NCBI GenBank assembly: GCA_944326135.1
Contig: CALVCU010000009.1
Span: forward strand, 1 to 64,000
Reading direction: 5' to 3'
Origin: an uncultured Ligilactobacillus sp.
GTDB taxonomy: Bacteria; Bacillota; Bacilli; Lactobacillales; Lactobacillaceae
DNA length: 64,000 nucleotides
Part shown: in pieces, positions 53,315 through 60,227 of the stretch
Layout: each line of letters starts with the position of its first letter
How positions within the stretch are numbered: position 1 is the first letter of the stretch
The notes under the pieces: generated by a model
The model's input: the letters and a program-made list of their open reading frames with translations, nothing else
Databases searched by the model: none
Told to the model about the DNA's origin: nothing
Made by a program: the position numbers and the translations under genes

Positions 53315-54513
53315 TGGCAAAAACTAATCAAGAAGAACAAAGAAAAGCGCCAATTCTTCGTTTTAAAGGATTTACTAATGATTGGGAGCAGCGTGAATTA
53401 GGTAACTTATTTACTGAAAGAAATGAAAGATCTTTAAATGGAGAATTACTTTCTGTAACACTTGCAAATGGTGTTGTAAAATTTAATGATCTTAATAAAA
53501 AAGATAATTCAAATATTAAATCTGGAAAGTATAAAGTAGTTAAAAAAAATGATATCCCATATAATTCTATGCGAATGTGGCAAGGAGCTAGTGGTGTGTC
53601 TTTATATGAAGGTATTGTTAGTCCTGCGTATACAGTGTTAATACCAACTAAACAGGTAGATTCAAAGTTTTACTCTATTCTTTTTAAAAAGCAATCTATT
53701 TTAATTCTATTCTCTAGATTTTCTCAAGGATTAACATCTGATACATGGAATTTAAAATACCCAATTTTAAAGAAAATAAAGGTGCCATTTACAAAACTAA
53801 ATGAACAAAAAATAATTTCTGACATTTTTAATAAAATTGACAACTTGTTAGTTTTATATGAACGAAAGAGTAATTTACTTTCACAAATGAAAAAATATTT
53901 TTTAGATAATCTATTTACTGAAAACAAATATCCTAATTTAAGATTTAAATCTTATAAAGATCCATGGATTAATAAAAAAATATCCGATTTTTTATCTAAA
54001 CCATTGAAAGAAAAAGTTTCAGTTAATGAAACTTCTAAAATATTAACTGTACAATTGAATTTAAGAGGAGTAACATCTGGAGCAGTTAGAAGTTCTTTAA
54101 AATTAGGCGCTACAAATTATTATAAAAGAAAAGCTGGACAATTAATTTATGGAAAACAAAATTTGTTTAATGGTGCATTAGCAATAATTCCTGAAAAATA
54201 TAATAACTTTGTGACATCTGGAGATGTACCGAGTTTAGATATTAACAATATTTCTAGTGATTTTATTTATTACTTATTTTCACGTGATAACTTTTATAAA
54301 AAAACTGAAATCTATGCGACTGGTACAGGATCAAAAAGAATACATGAAGATGTATTATTAAAAATTAAAATTTATGTTCCACAAAATATAAATGAACAAA
54401 AACAAATTAGTAATATTATAAAAACGTTTATTAAAATAGATTCAAAGTATGAAAAAAAATTACATCTATTAAGAAAAATAAAACAAAAATTATTAGATAC
54501 TATGTTTATTTAA
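53314..54513 (+). CDS. hsdS: Type I restriction enzyme, S subunit
   Basis: 399 aa with two target recognition domains. TRD1 begins at WEQR (residues 24-27) and ends at the conserved spacer helix with LYER at residues 181-184. TRD2 begins near PWINKKI (residue 217) and ends with the C-terminal helix LLRKIKQKLLDTMFI. This is the expressed S gene: it overlaps hsdM by one base. The 3' end shares 22 identical bases, inverted, with the broken S gene at 55572-55593, and its TRD1 boundaries match those of the cassette at 56296. Base composition is more AT-rich than hsdR/M, typical of shuffled S genes. Confidence 0.93.
   Translation: MAKTNQEEQRKAPILRFKGFTNDWEQRELGNLFTERNERSLNGELLSVTLANGVVKFNDLNKKDNSNIKSGKYKVVKKNDIPYNSMRMWQGASGVSLYEGIVSPAYTVLIPTKQVDSKFYSILFKKQSILILFSRFSQGLTSDTWNLKYPILKKIKVPFTKLNEQKIISDIFNKIDNLLVLYERKSNLLSQMKKYFLDNLFTENKYPNLRFKSYKDPWINKKISDFLSKPLKEKVSVNETSKILTVQLNLRGVTSGAVRSSLKLGATNYYKRKAGQLIYGKQNLFNGALAIIPEKYNNFVTSGDVPSLDINNISSDFIYYLFSRDNFYKKTEIYATGTGSKRIHEDVLLKIKIYVPQNINEQKQISNIIKTFIKIDSKYEKKLHLLRKIKQKLLDTMFI
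54488..54509 (+). repeat. 22-bp inverted repeat, left copy (3' end of hsdS)
   Basis: Encodes the end of HsdS (LLDTMFI). An exact reverse complement lies at 55572-55593 at the end of the minus-strand S pseudogene. The pair flanks the recombinase gene. Confidence 0.9.
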
Positions 54514-54518
54514 ATTAA

Positions 54519-54552
54519 AAAACGACTTGCCAAATAACTGGTAAGTCGTTTT
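54519..54552. terminator. Convergent terminator between hsdS and the recombinase
   Basis: AAAACGACTTGCCA (54519-54532) pairs with TGGTAAGTCGTTTT (54539-54552), one G-U pair, with A and T runs on both sides. Confidence 0.9.
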
Positions 54553-54559
54553 ATATATA

Positions 54560-55483
54560 TTAAAGCATTGCTAAATGACGCATTATTTTATCATTATCTT
54601 GATTTTCAAGCTCTTCAATTATATGAATATATGTGTTTTGTGTAGTTGTCATATCTGCATGACCTAATCTTTTAGCTACACTTGCAGTTGAAACACCTGC
54701 ATATAATAAAAGAGATGCATGTGTATGTCTTAATCCATGAACTGAAATCACAGGTACATCAGCTTTTTTACATTTCTTTTCAAGAAAATAGTTAATTGTT
54801 GAATTATATATTCTTTTAGTAATAAAAATTGGTTTAGTTGGATCTAAATCTCTAATTAAACCACTAAATTGCATACATAATTTCCAATCTAACTGGATTT
54901 TACGAATAGAAGATTTATTTTTAGTAGGTTGAAAACCACCTTTTTTATCTTTGTAATTCCAAGTTTTAGTAATTGATAGTGTTTGTTGTTCAAAGTCAAA
55001 ATCATCTGGTGTAACGCCTAAGGCTTCTGCAAAACGTAAGCCTGTTTTTGAAATTAGTAAAACTAACCAATCTAATGATGGTTTATCACCAAGATTTAAT
55101 TCTTTTAAAAGTAGTTTTAATTCAAATTCACTCAAAAATTTAGGTTTCTTTTTTTTAGGATTCTTTCCCTTGATAATTGCTCGACGTGTTGGATCATGTT
55201 TAATGATTCCATCATCGTAAGCATCTAAAATTGCCGCTTTAACTTGATGATGAAAGTCCATAACAGTTTGTCGTTCATGTGTTTCAGCATATTTGTTTAA
55301 TAACTCTTGATAGGTTTGTCTAGTTAGTTCGCCCATTTTTAAATCAGGTTCTAATCCTTTGATTTGACGATATGTTACCCAGTATTTTTGCAAAGTAACA
55401 TCTCGAATTGCTCCAACTTTATATAATTTTACCCATGATTTAAAGTATTCATGTAAATATTGTGATTTTGTTTTTCTTGGCAT
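54560..55483 (-). CDS. Tyrosine recombinase/integrase of the hsdS locus
   Basis: 307 aa from the ATG at 55483, preceded by GGGAGG with 7-base spacing (a start 15 bases upstream overlaps this site). N-terminal core-binding SAM-like domain (about 1-105) and catalytic domain with the Arg in SKTGLRFAEALG, the HxxR box HGLRHTHASLL, and the Tyr in GHADMTTTQNTYIHI. No phage or ICE genes lie around it; it is flanked by S genes in opposite orientations, as the recombinases of invertible type I systems are (for example in the pneumococcal SpnIII/ivr locus). Its likely job is to rearrange S cassettes. Confidence 0.88.
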   Translation of the reverse strand: MPRKTKSQYLHEYFKSWVKLYKVGAIRDVTLQKYWVTYRQIKGLEPDLKMGELTRQTYQELLNKYAETHERQTVMDFHHQVKAAILDAYDDGIIKHDPTRRAIIKGKNPKKKKPKFLSEFELKLLLKELNLGDKPSLDWLVLLISKTGLRFAEALGVTPDDFDFEQQTLSITKTWNYKDKKGGFQPTKNKSSIRKIQLDWKLCMQFSGLIRDLDPTKPIFITKRIYNSTINYFLEKKCKKADVPVISVHGLRHTHASLLLYAGVSTASVAKRLGHADMTTTQNTYIHIIEELENQDNDKIMRHLAML

Positions 55484-55548
55484 AGAAAAACCTCCCATAA
55501 TAAAATTTATTTTGGCTTGGTGCCACCTTTATTATGAGAGATTATTTG

Positions 55549-55580
55549 TAATTAGATAAACATATAATTAGATAAACATA
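55549..55580. repeat. Perfect tandem 16-bp repeat near the recombinase
   Basis: TAATTAGATAAACATA occurs twice head to tail (55549-55564 and 55565-55580). The second copy covers the stop codon of the minus-strand S pseudogene and overlaps the right 22-bp inverted repeat. It could be a recombinase binding or accessory site, or a local duplication. Confidence 0.9.
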
Positions 55581-56251
55581 GTATCTAATAATTCTTTTTT
55601 GATTTGTTTTAAATTATTAATCTTTTCTCCCTGTAAATATATATTTTTTTCAAAACTAGAAAATAAATTTGCTAAGCGTAATTGGATACTTGAATCGCTA
55701 GGAATAAATAATTTATATTCTTTTATAGAATTAATTTTAATATTAGGTAATCCTGATCCGGTTCGTAATCTATATAAAATATCTTAATTTCGAAATAAAA
55801 TATATTTTAATAAATTTTCATTACAATGTTGATTTACTACTTTTAAAGAATAATTATGTCCTCCAGAATAAAATCTTTCTTTAACATAATTTACATAACC
55901 GGCAGAATTTCCACCTTCTGATATTATAATAGATGGCAACCTATTATATTCATTAGTAAATCCTGAATAAGAACGACCACCATTATAAACAGGATATTTA
56001 TTAATTGAATCTTTTTTAGTAGAGATTTCAGTTTTATTTTTTTGTTTTCCTTTTTTTATTTCTGCAATTTGATTTAATCTATAAGAACACCAATTTATTT
56101 TTTTTAATATACTTTGAGTATTTGAATTTAATGGTAGTAATAATTTTAGTAACTGCTGATATATAGAAAATTGCTTACTATATTTTTGCTCATATAAAAG
56201 GAAATTATGAGTGATTGTATAAAGGATTTATAGATAAAAATAATTGTTGTC
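55568..56251 (-). pseudogene. Silent/broken HsdS cassette (spacer helix plus TRD2)
   Basis: Read on the minus strand from 56251 to the stop at 55568-55570: a spacer-like helix (THNFLLYEQKYSKQFSIYQQ), then a TRD with NWCSYRLNQIAEIKKGK, YPVYNGGRSYSGFTNE, SEGGNSAGYV and, further on, YRLRTGSGLPNIKI, and the C-terminal helix ending LKQIKKELLDTMFI. One in-frame TAA at 55784-55786 breaks the TRD, and no start or TRD1 is recognisable above about 56230. It is therefore not expressible as a whole S protein but could donate sequence to hsdS. Confidence 0.8.
55572..55593 (-). repeat. 22-bp inverted repeat, right copy
   Basis: Exact reverse complement of 54488-54509. On the minus strand it encodes the same C-terminal HsdS residues. 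Confidence 0.9.
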
Positions 56252-56295
56252 TTTATATATAACATAAGTATCAAATAAGTATTTTCCGCAACATA

Positions 56296-56814
56296 TTGCT
56301 TTGGGAGCAAAGAAATTTATTAACTGTTTGTTATAGAGAAGATAACAAAAGAAAACCTGTAAAACGACAAGATAGAAAAAAAGGATTAACACCCTATTAC
56401 GGTGCAAATGGAGTTCAAGGATATGTTTCTGGCTACACTCATAATGGAAATTATATCTTAATTGCTGAAGATGGGGCAAATGACATTAAAAATTATCCAA
56501 TTTCCTTTGTTACAGGAAAAATATGGGCAAATAATCATACTCATGTGCTTAAAATCAATATCAAAAATAATGATGGAAACTTTTTAGTAGGAACAATTAA
56601 AAAAATTAACTATTTTAAATATCTTGTTGGTTCAGGTAGATATAAATTAACTATGGAATCTTTAAGTCAAATAAATATTTGGATAACCAGTTTTCCTGAG
56701 CAAAGAAAAATTGGGATAGTACTAAATAACATAAATAAACTTATTACTTTATATGAACGAATAATAAGGGTTAAATCTTTGAAAATAAGGGGAGTAAATT
56801 TAAATTTGAATTGA
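56296..56814 (+). pseudogene. Silent HsdS TRD1 cassette, plus strand
   Basis: Open frame of 172 codons starting at WEQR and running to LYER, exactly the segment between the TRD1 boundaries of the active hsdS. It contains a full TRD (RKKGLTPYYGANGVQGYVSG, LIAEDGAND, KYLVGSGRYKLTMESL, FPEQRKIGIVLNNINKLITLYER) and then ends after 17 unrelated residues. There is no ribosome-binding site or real start codon. The bases TTGGGAGCA and TTTATATGAACGAA at its ends are identical to those in hsdS. Probably a donor cassette. Confidence 0.75.
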
Positions 56815-56845
56815 AAATCAATGTAATTAATATATGAATATAAAA

Positions 56846-56877
56846 AAAAGACGAAATTCAATTGAATCTCGTCTTTT
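56846..56877. terminator. Bidirectional terminator
   Basis: A 15-bp stem with one mismatch, AAAAGACGA.../...CTCGTCTTTT, flanked by A and T runs. It closes the minus-strand 75-aa gene and anything transcribed through the S cassette. Confidence 0.85.
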
Positions 56878-56881
56878 ATTT

Positions 56882-57109
56882 TTATTCTTTATTATCATCT
56901 AAGATTTGTTTACGTAGTTCTTTTCCTTTTTTAGTAAGAATTACAGATGCTGATAAGAAATTTGCATTAGGTATTTCTTTTAAAAGACCTTTAGCTACAA
57001 GGGGAAAATAATTCTTACCATTCTCCATAAAAATTTCATCTTCAACTTTACTTTTTGCAACTTCTAAAAACAATTCCTGTTCCTCAGGAGTTAAATCTTC
57101 AAATTTCAT
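56882..57109 (-). CDS. Small acidic protein of unknown function
   Basis: 75 aa, beginning MKFEDLTPEEQELFLEVAKSK, with the look of a small helical/winged-helix protein (GLLKEIPNANFLSASVILTKKGKELRKQIL). AAAGGAGAG precedes the ATG. Monocistronic, divergent from the riboswitch-controlled operon. It does not match a family I know. Confidence 0.6.
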   Translation of the reverse strand: MKFEDLTPEEQELFLEVAKSKVEDEIFMENGKNYFPLVAKGLLKEIPNANFLSASVILTKKGKELRKQILDDNKE

Positions 57110-57211
57110 CGTGCATCTCTCCTTTGAGTTGATTTTCTCCTTCTATATTTTCATTGTAACATTTAATTATAATAATTTAATTAAAATGCTTTTATTAGCA
57201 AAAATATTTTG

Positions 57212-57217
57212 TATAAT
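57212..57217 (+). promoter_or_regulatory. Possible -10 box upstream of the preQ1-type leader
   Basis: A perfect TATAAT preceded by TG but with a poor -35 region. TATACA at 57248-57253 is an alternative nearer to the aptamer. Either would put the aptamer in the 5' untranslated region. Confidence 0.35.
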
Positions 57218-57271
57218 AGGAGCTATGTGACAATTTACTATTTTATTTATACAAATCAATTATACATTGGA

Positions 57272-57305
57272 CTGGTTCGAGAACTTCCCAGAATAAAAAA
57301 CCAAG
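57272..57305 (+). ncRNA. preQ1-I riboswitch (candidate)
   Basis: A 34-base element 8 bases before the ribosome-binding site of the nucleoside hydrolase gene. P1 is CTGG/CCAG (57272-57275 and 57288-57291); the loop begins GGTTCGAG and contains the C-rich 3' side; the tail is the A-rich AATAAAAAACCAAG. CTT at 57284-57286 can pair with AAG at 57303-57305 to make the H-type pseudoknot. Layout, length and the GGTTC...CCC...AATAAAAAAC pattern match the class I preQ1 aptamers of B. subtilis and Thermoanaerobacter. Identification is by eye, without a covariance search. Confidence 0.72.
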
Positions 57306-57329
57306 TATCTCTAAAGGAGGTTGGAAATT

Positions 57330-58319
57330 ATGAATAAAAAGAAAAAGGTTATCATTGATTGTGATCCTGGAATAGATGATTTTTTAGCGTTATGGTTCGC
57401 TTTAAAATCACCAGAACTTGATGTAATTGGAATTACAATTGTTGCTGGTAATGTTCCGGTAGAGCAGGGCGTAAAAAACGCTTTGAAAATTTTGAAAATC
57501 ACTAATCGATTAGACATTCCTGTGTATGCTGGTGCTGAAAAGCCTTTGAAAAAAGAATACATCAGTGCCCAAGACACTCATGGCGATGATGGCTTAGGCG
57601 AGAGTGGTATTCCAGACGTAACTAATGGAATTTGTCGTCAAAATGCAAGTGATTTTATTAACGACACATTGATGACTGATTCAGATGTCACAATAATCGC
57701 AATTGGTCCTATGACAAACATTGCTGTTGCAATGCAAAAGAACATTCAAGCATGGGAAAACTGCCATGAATTAATCTCAATGGGTGGAGCATTCAAATCA
57801 TTTGGTAATTGTTCACCAGTTGCTGAATATAATTATTGGTGTGATCCTGATGCTGCAGCTTATGTTTACAAGCATTCACCAGTTTTAATCACAATGGTGG
57901 GATTAGACGTAACTCGAAAGATTGTTTTAACTCCAAATATAATTGAATTGGTTCAACAAGAGAATAGTGAAGTTGCTGATATTATCAGAAAGATAACACG
58001 CTTTTACTTTGATTTTCATTGGAAGCAAGAAAAAGTTATCGGATGTGTTATTAATGATCCATTAACGATTGCAATCTTATTGGATCCAACTATCTGCAGT
58101 GGCTTTAAGAGTTATGTTCAAATTAACACTGATAATGGAATTGGTAATGGTCAATCAATTGTTGATGAAAAAGACTTCTACCATCATACTGCCAATGCAG
58201 AAGTTTTAACGCAAGTTGATTCATTTAAGTTTATGAAACTATTCTTAAACCGAGTAGCTGAATTAGACTTAGAATTATTAGATCAAATTTTGCCAATGAT
58301 TATGATGGAGGAAGATTAA
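57330..58319 (+). CDS. Inosine-uridine-type nucleoside hydrolase, possibly queuosine-specific
   Basis: 329 aa from the ATG at 57330 (AAAGGAGG at 57313-57320; the in-frame TTG at 57321 is too close). The calcium-binding VIIDCDPGIDDFLAL motif at residues 6-20 is the IU-NH signature, and HGDDGLGESG and the C-terminal NDPLTIAILLDP are conserved. The family cleaves N-ribosyl bonds. The preQ1-type riboswitch in front and the ECF S component behind suggest the natural substrate may be a queuosine-type nucleoside (as shown for QueK of Clostridioides difficile, same family). A plain purine/pyrimidine nucleosidase remains possible. Confidence 0.85.
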   Translation: MNKKKKVIIDCDPGIDDFLALWFALKSPELDVIGITIVAGNVPVEQGVKNALKILKITNRLDIPVYAGAEKPLKKEYISAQDTHGDDGLGESGIPDVTNGICRQNASDFINDTLMTDSDVTIIAIGPMTNIAVAMQKNIQAWENCHELISMGGAFKSFGNCSPVAEYNYWCDPDAAAYVYKHSPVLITMVGLDVTRKIVLTPNIIELVQQENSEVADIIRKITRFYFDFHWKQEKVIGCVINDPLTIAILLDPTICSGFKSYVQINTDNGIGNGQSIVDEKDFYHHTANAEVLTQVDSFKFMKLFLNRVAELDLELLDQILPMIMMEED

Positions 58320-58879
58320 TGAATAATTCAAAAAAGATTTCAATTAAGAAAATAGCAATTTTAGCAATTTGTATCGTATTAAATATTGTCGGAAGTAACT
58401 TAGCATTAATGTTACGATTACCAATCTACTTAGATTCAATCGGTACAATTTTAGGAGCTGCACTTTTTGGGCCAGTTTGGGGAATGCTAGCTGGTGGTAT
58501 CACTAACTTGATTATGGGATTAACAACTGACTTAACTTCTCTATACTACGCACCAGTTGCATTAGTTTTAGGATGCTTAGCAGGTTTCTTATATCGTAAA
58601 ATTAGTCCAGATAGCTTTAGTAAAGTTTGGATTGTTGCCTTATTAATCTCATTGCCAGGTACAATTCTTTCAACAATCATCACTTACTTTGTCTTTGGCG
58701 GAATCACATCTTCTGGTTCTTCAATCATTGTACAATTACTATTTGGAATGGGATTGAGCAAATTCTGGGCAATCTTTATCGTACAAGTATTAACTGACTT
58801 CCTTGATCGGTTAATTTCTGTATACATTATTGCTATCTTATATCGTTCATATAAACCATTAAAAAAATTAAAAGCGTAA
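58319..58879 (+). CDS. ECF transporter S component (nucleobase/queuosine-precursor type)
   Basis: 186 aa, six hydrophobic helices. Substrate-binding subunit of an energy-coupling-factor importer; it needs the shared EcfAA'T module encoded elsewhere. LPIYLDSIGTILGAALFGPVWGMLAGGITNLI is typical of S components of the COG4720/QrtT-like group. The ATG overlaps the last base of the hydrolase stop, so the two are translationally coupled. Under the preQ1-type riboswitch it is best read as importer of queuosine, queuine or preQ1. The exact ligand is inference. Confidence 0.8.
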   Translation: MNNSKKISIKKIAILAICIVLNIVGSNLALMLRLPIYLDSIGTILGAALFGPVWGMLAGGITNLIMGLTTDLTSLYYAPVALVLGCLAGFLYRKISPDSFSKVWIVALLISLPGTILSTIITYFVFGGITSSGSSIIVQLLFGMGLSKFWAIFIVQVLTDFLDRLISVYIIAILYRSYKPLKKLKA

Positions 58880-58911
58880 AATAAAAAAGATTGCTATATT
58901 CTAGTTCTAAA

Positions 58912-59291
58912 AAATCAAAAGCCAGAATACGCAGGTACTATTTATGACGGAAAAGTAGCGCACGCTGATCAGAAAGGCCATCAGGGTCTGAGAGATCATC
59001 GTCGTTTCAGAAGGCAAAGATTAGGGAATGTGTAAAGACAGCAAAAGGAATTAGCTTTGAAATAGGGAAGTATACTGATGTGCATAATGATCATAAAAGT
59101 GTAGGTGACATAATGTAGCAGATATGATTGTTGGAGATATAGCAAGCAAGGACTGCGGTAGCTGTTGTAGTAGGGACTGCTTCTTTATTATTAATCTAGC
59201 ATATGATCATAATTTTCTTGGATTACAGACGGGACTTGATAAAGTTGGAAAAGAATTAGATAAGACAGGAAAAGCAATCAGTAAAAAATGA
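58912..59291 (+). pseudogene. Decayed gene resembling the C-terminal part of an LXG-type polymorphic toxin
   Basis: No intact gene, but three consecutive frames carry protein-like sequence. 58922-59035: KPEYAGTIYDGKVAHADQKG. About 59010-59116 in another frame: KGISFEIGKYTDVHNDHKSVGDI. 59121-59291 in a third: DMIVGDIASK...AYDHNFLGLQTGLDKVG, ending KAISKK and a stop. A hydrophobic stretch (AVVVGTASLLLI) is in yet another frame in between. The order resembles the membrane-proximal C-terminal region of LXG/T7SS-type toxins of lactobacilli. Higher GC than its surroundings. At least three indels. Confidence 0.45.
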
Positions 59292-59306
59292 AGGGGGAGA
59301 GTCCGA

Positions 59307-60082
59307 ATGTGTTCGAATAGAAAAAGCATAATCGGTGAAATATGGCGAATTCCAAAACAAGGAGTAATTATTAATGGTGATGATGGGAAAGATTACGTGT
59401 TATTTTGTGATCAAAAAATTCGTTATATCTTTTTCCCATTCCTTTTATGGATGTGCCCATTAGAAATTATTGAAGTGAAAAAGAATAGCATTCGTCAAGC
59501 ACGAGATAATAGTTGGGTAGGATCTATAGCACCTGCAATTGCATTAACTATTGGAACGATAGGAGCAAAACTAGCAGATCAAATCTCGATAAATATCCCC
59601 ATCCCAACATCATATTACTGGGTAGCTACATTAGGAATTGGACTTTTACTAAGAATTGTTTTTAGATGTAATAAAAGACCAAGTAGTGATAGCATAATTA
59701 CGATTCATCACGGCAAATTTAGACCGTTGAAGAAATATTATTTGATAAGAGCATTTGGAGTATGGATAACGTCAGTTATAATTATTTTTTTAATAACACT
59801 TATGAGTTCAGCTTCTTTTACGCAAGGAAAAATAATAATATTAGTAGCTATCATATGTTTAAGTTGTTTAATGATGTGGTACAATTACCCATTTATAGAT
59901 GTAGCCAAAGCCAAAATTACTTTTTTAGATTAAGAACGGAGATTAATTATGTATTACCACTTGGAAGTATTGTTTCTTTAAAAGAAGGAACTGCAAAAAT
60001 GATGATTGTTAATCGTAGAATTTTTGTAGGCGAACAAGATAAAAAGAAATGTTTGTATCCGAATGGTGCAGATTTCAGATGA
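59307..60082 (+). pseudogene. DUF443-like membrane protein, frameshifted near its end
   Basis: The intact part, 59307-59933, encodes 208 aa: a soluble N-terminal segment (GEIWRIPKQGVIINGDDGKDYVL, YIFFPFLLWMCPLEIIEV) and about four helices, the pattern of DUF443 (tandem five-membrane-segment) proteins. The stop at 59931-59933 follows a run of six T (59921-59926). With one more T the frame continues FRLRTEINYVLPLGSIVSLKEGTAKM...GADFR to 60082, which looks like the missing C terminus, about 258 aa in total. GGGGGAG precedes the ATG. It lies 15 bases after the toxin-like remnant, the place of an immunity gene. Confidence 0.55.
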
Positions 60083-60182
60083 AAAAGGGATTAATTAGAG
60101 AAAAAATAAATTTTTAACAAAAACCTATGAAAACTTGACAGATACTTTAGTCTAATCTGGAATTTTAATTGCATTCAATTCT

Positions 60183-60191
60183 TGATATAAT
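60183..60191 (+). promoter_or_regulatory. Extended -10 promoter for lepA
   Basis: TTGATATAAT with TG at 60183-60184 and TATAAT at 60186-60191, 36 bases before lepA. A TTGACA at 60135-60140 has no -10 at the right distance. Confidence 0.55.
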
Positions 60192-60227
60192 AATACTAAA
60201 TACCATGTACGAAAGTAGGTAAGCACT

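Noticed and set aside
54560..55483. Integrase as evidence of a prophage or ICE
   Set aside because: No phage structural, excision, replication or conjugation genes are nearby; its neighbours are S-subunit genes, so a local recombinase is the better reading.
56228..56479. 83-codon minus-strand frame over the S cassettes
   Set aside because: It lies antisense to the plus-strand TRD1 cassette for most of its length and has no ribosome-binding site; only its last part is in single-strand cassette territory.
60135..60140. TTGACA as the lepA -35 box
   Set aside because: No acceptable -10 sequence lies 16-18 bases downstream; the extended -10 at 60183-60191 is too far away.
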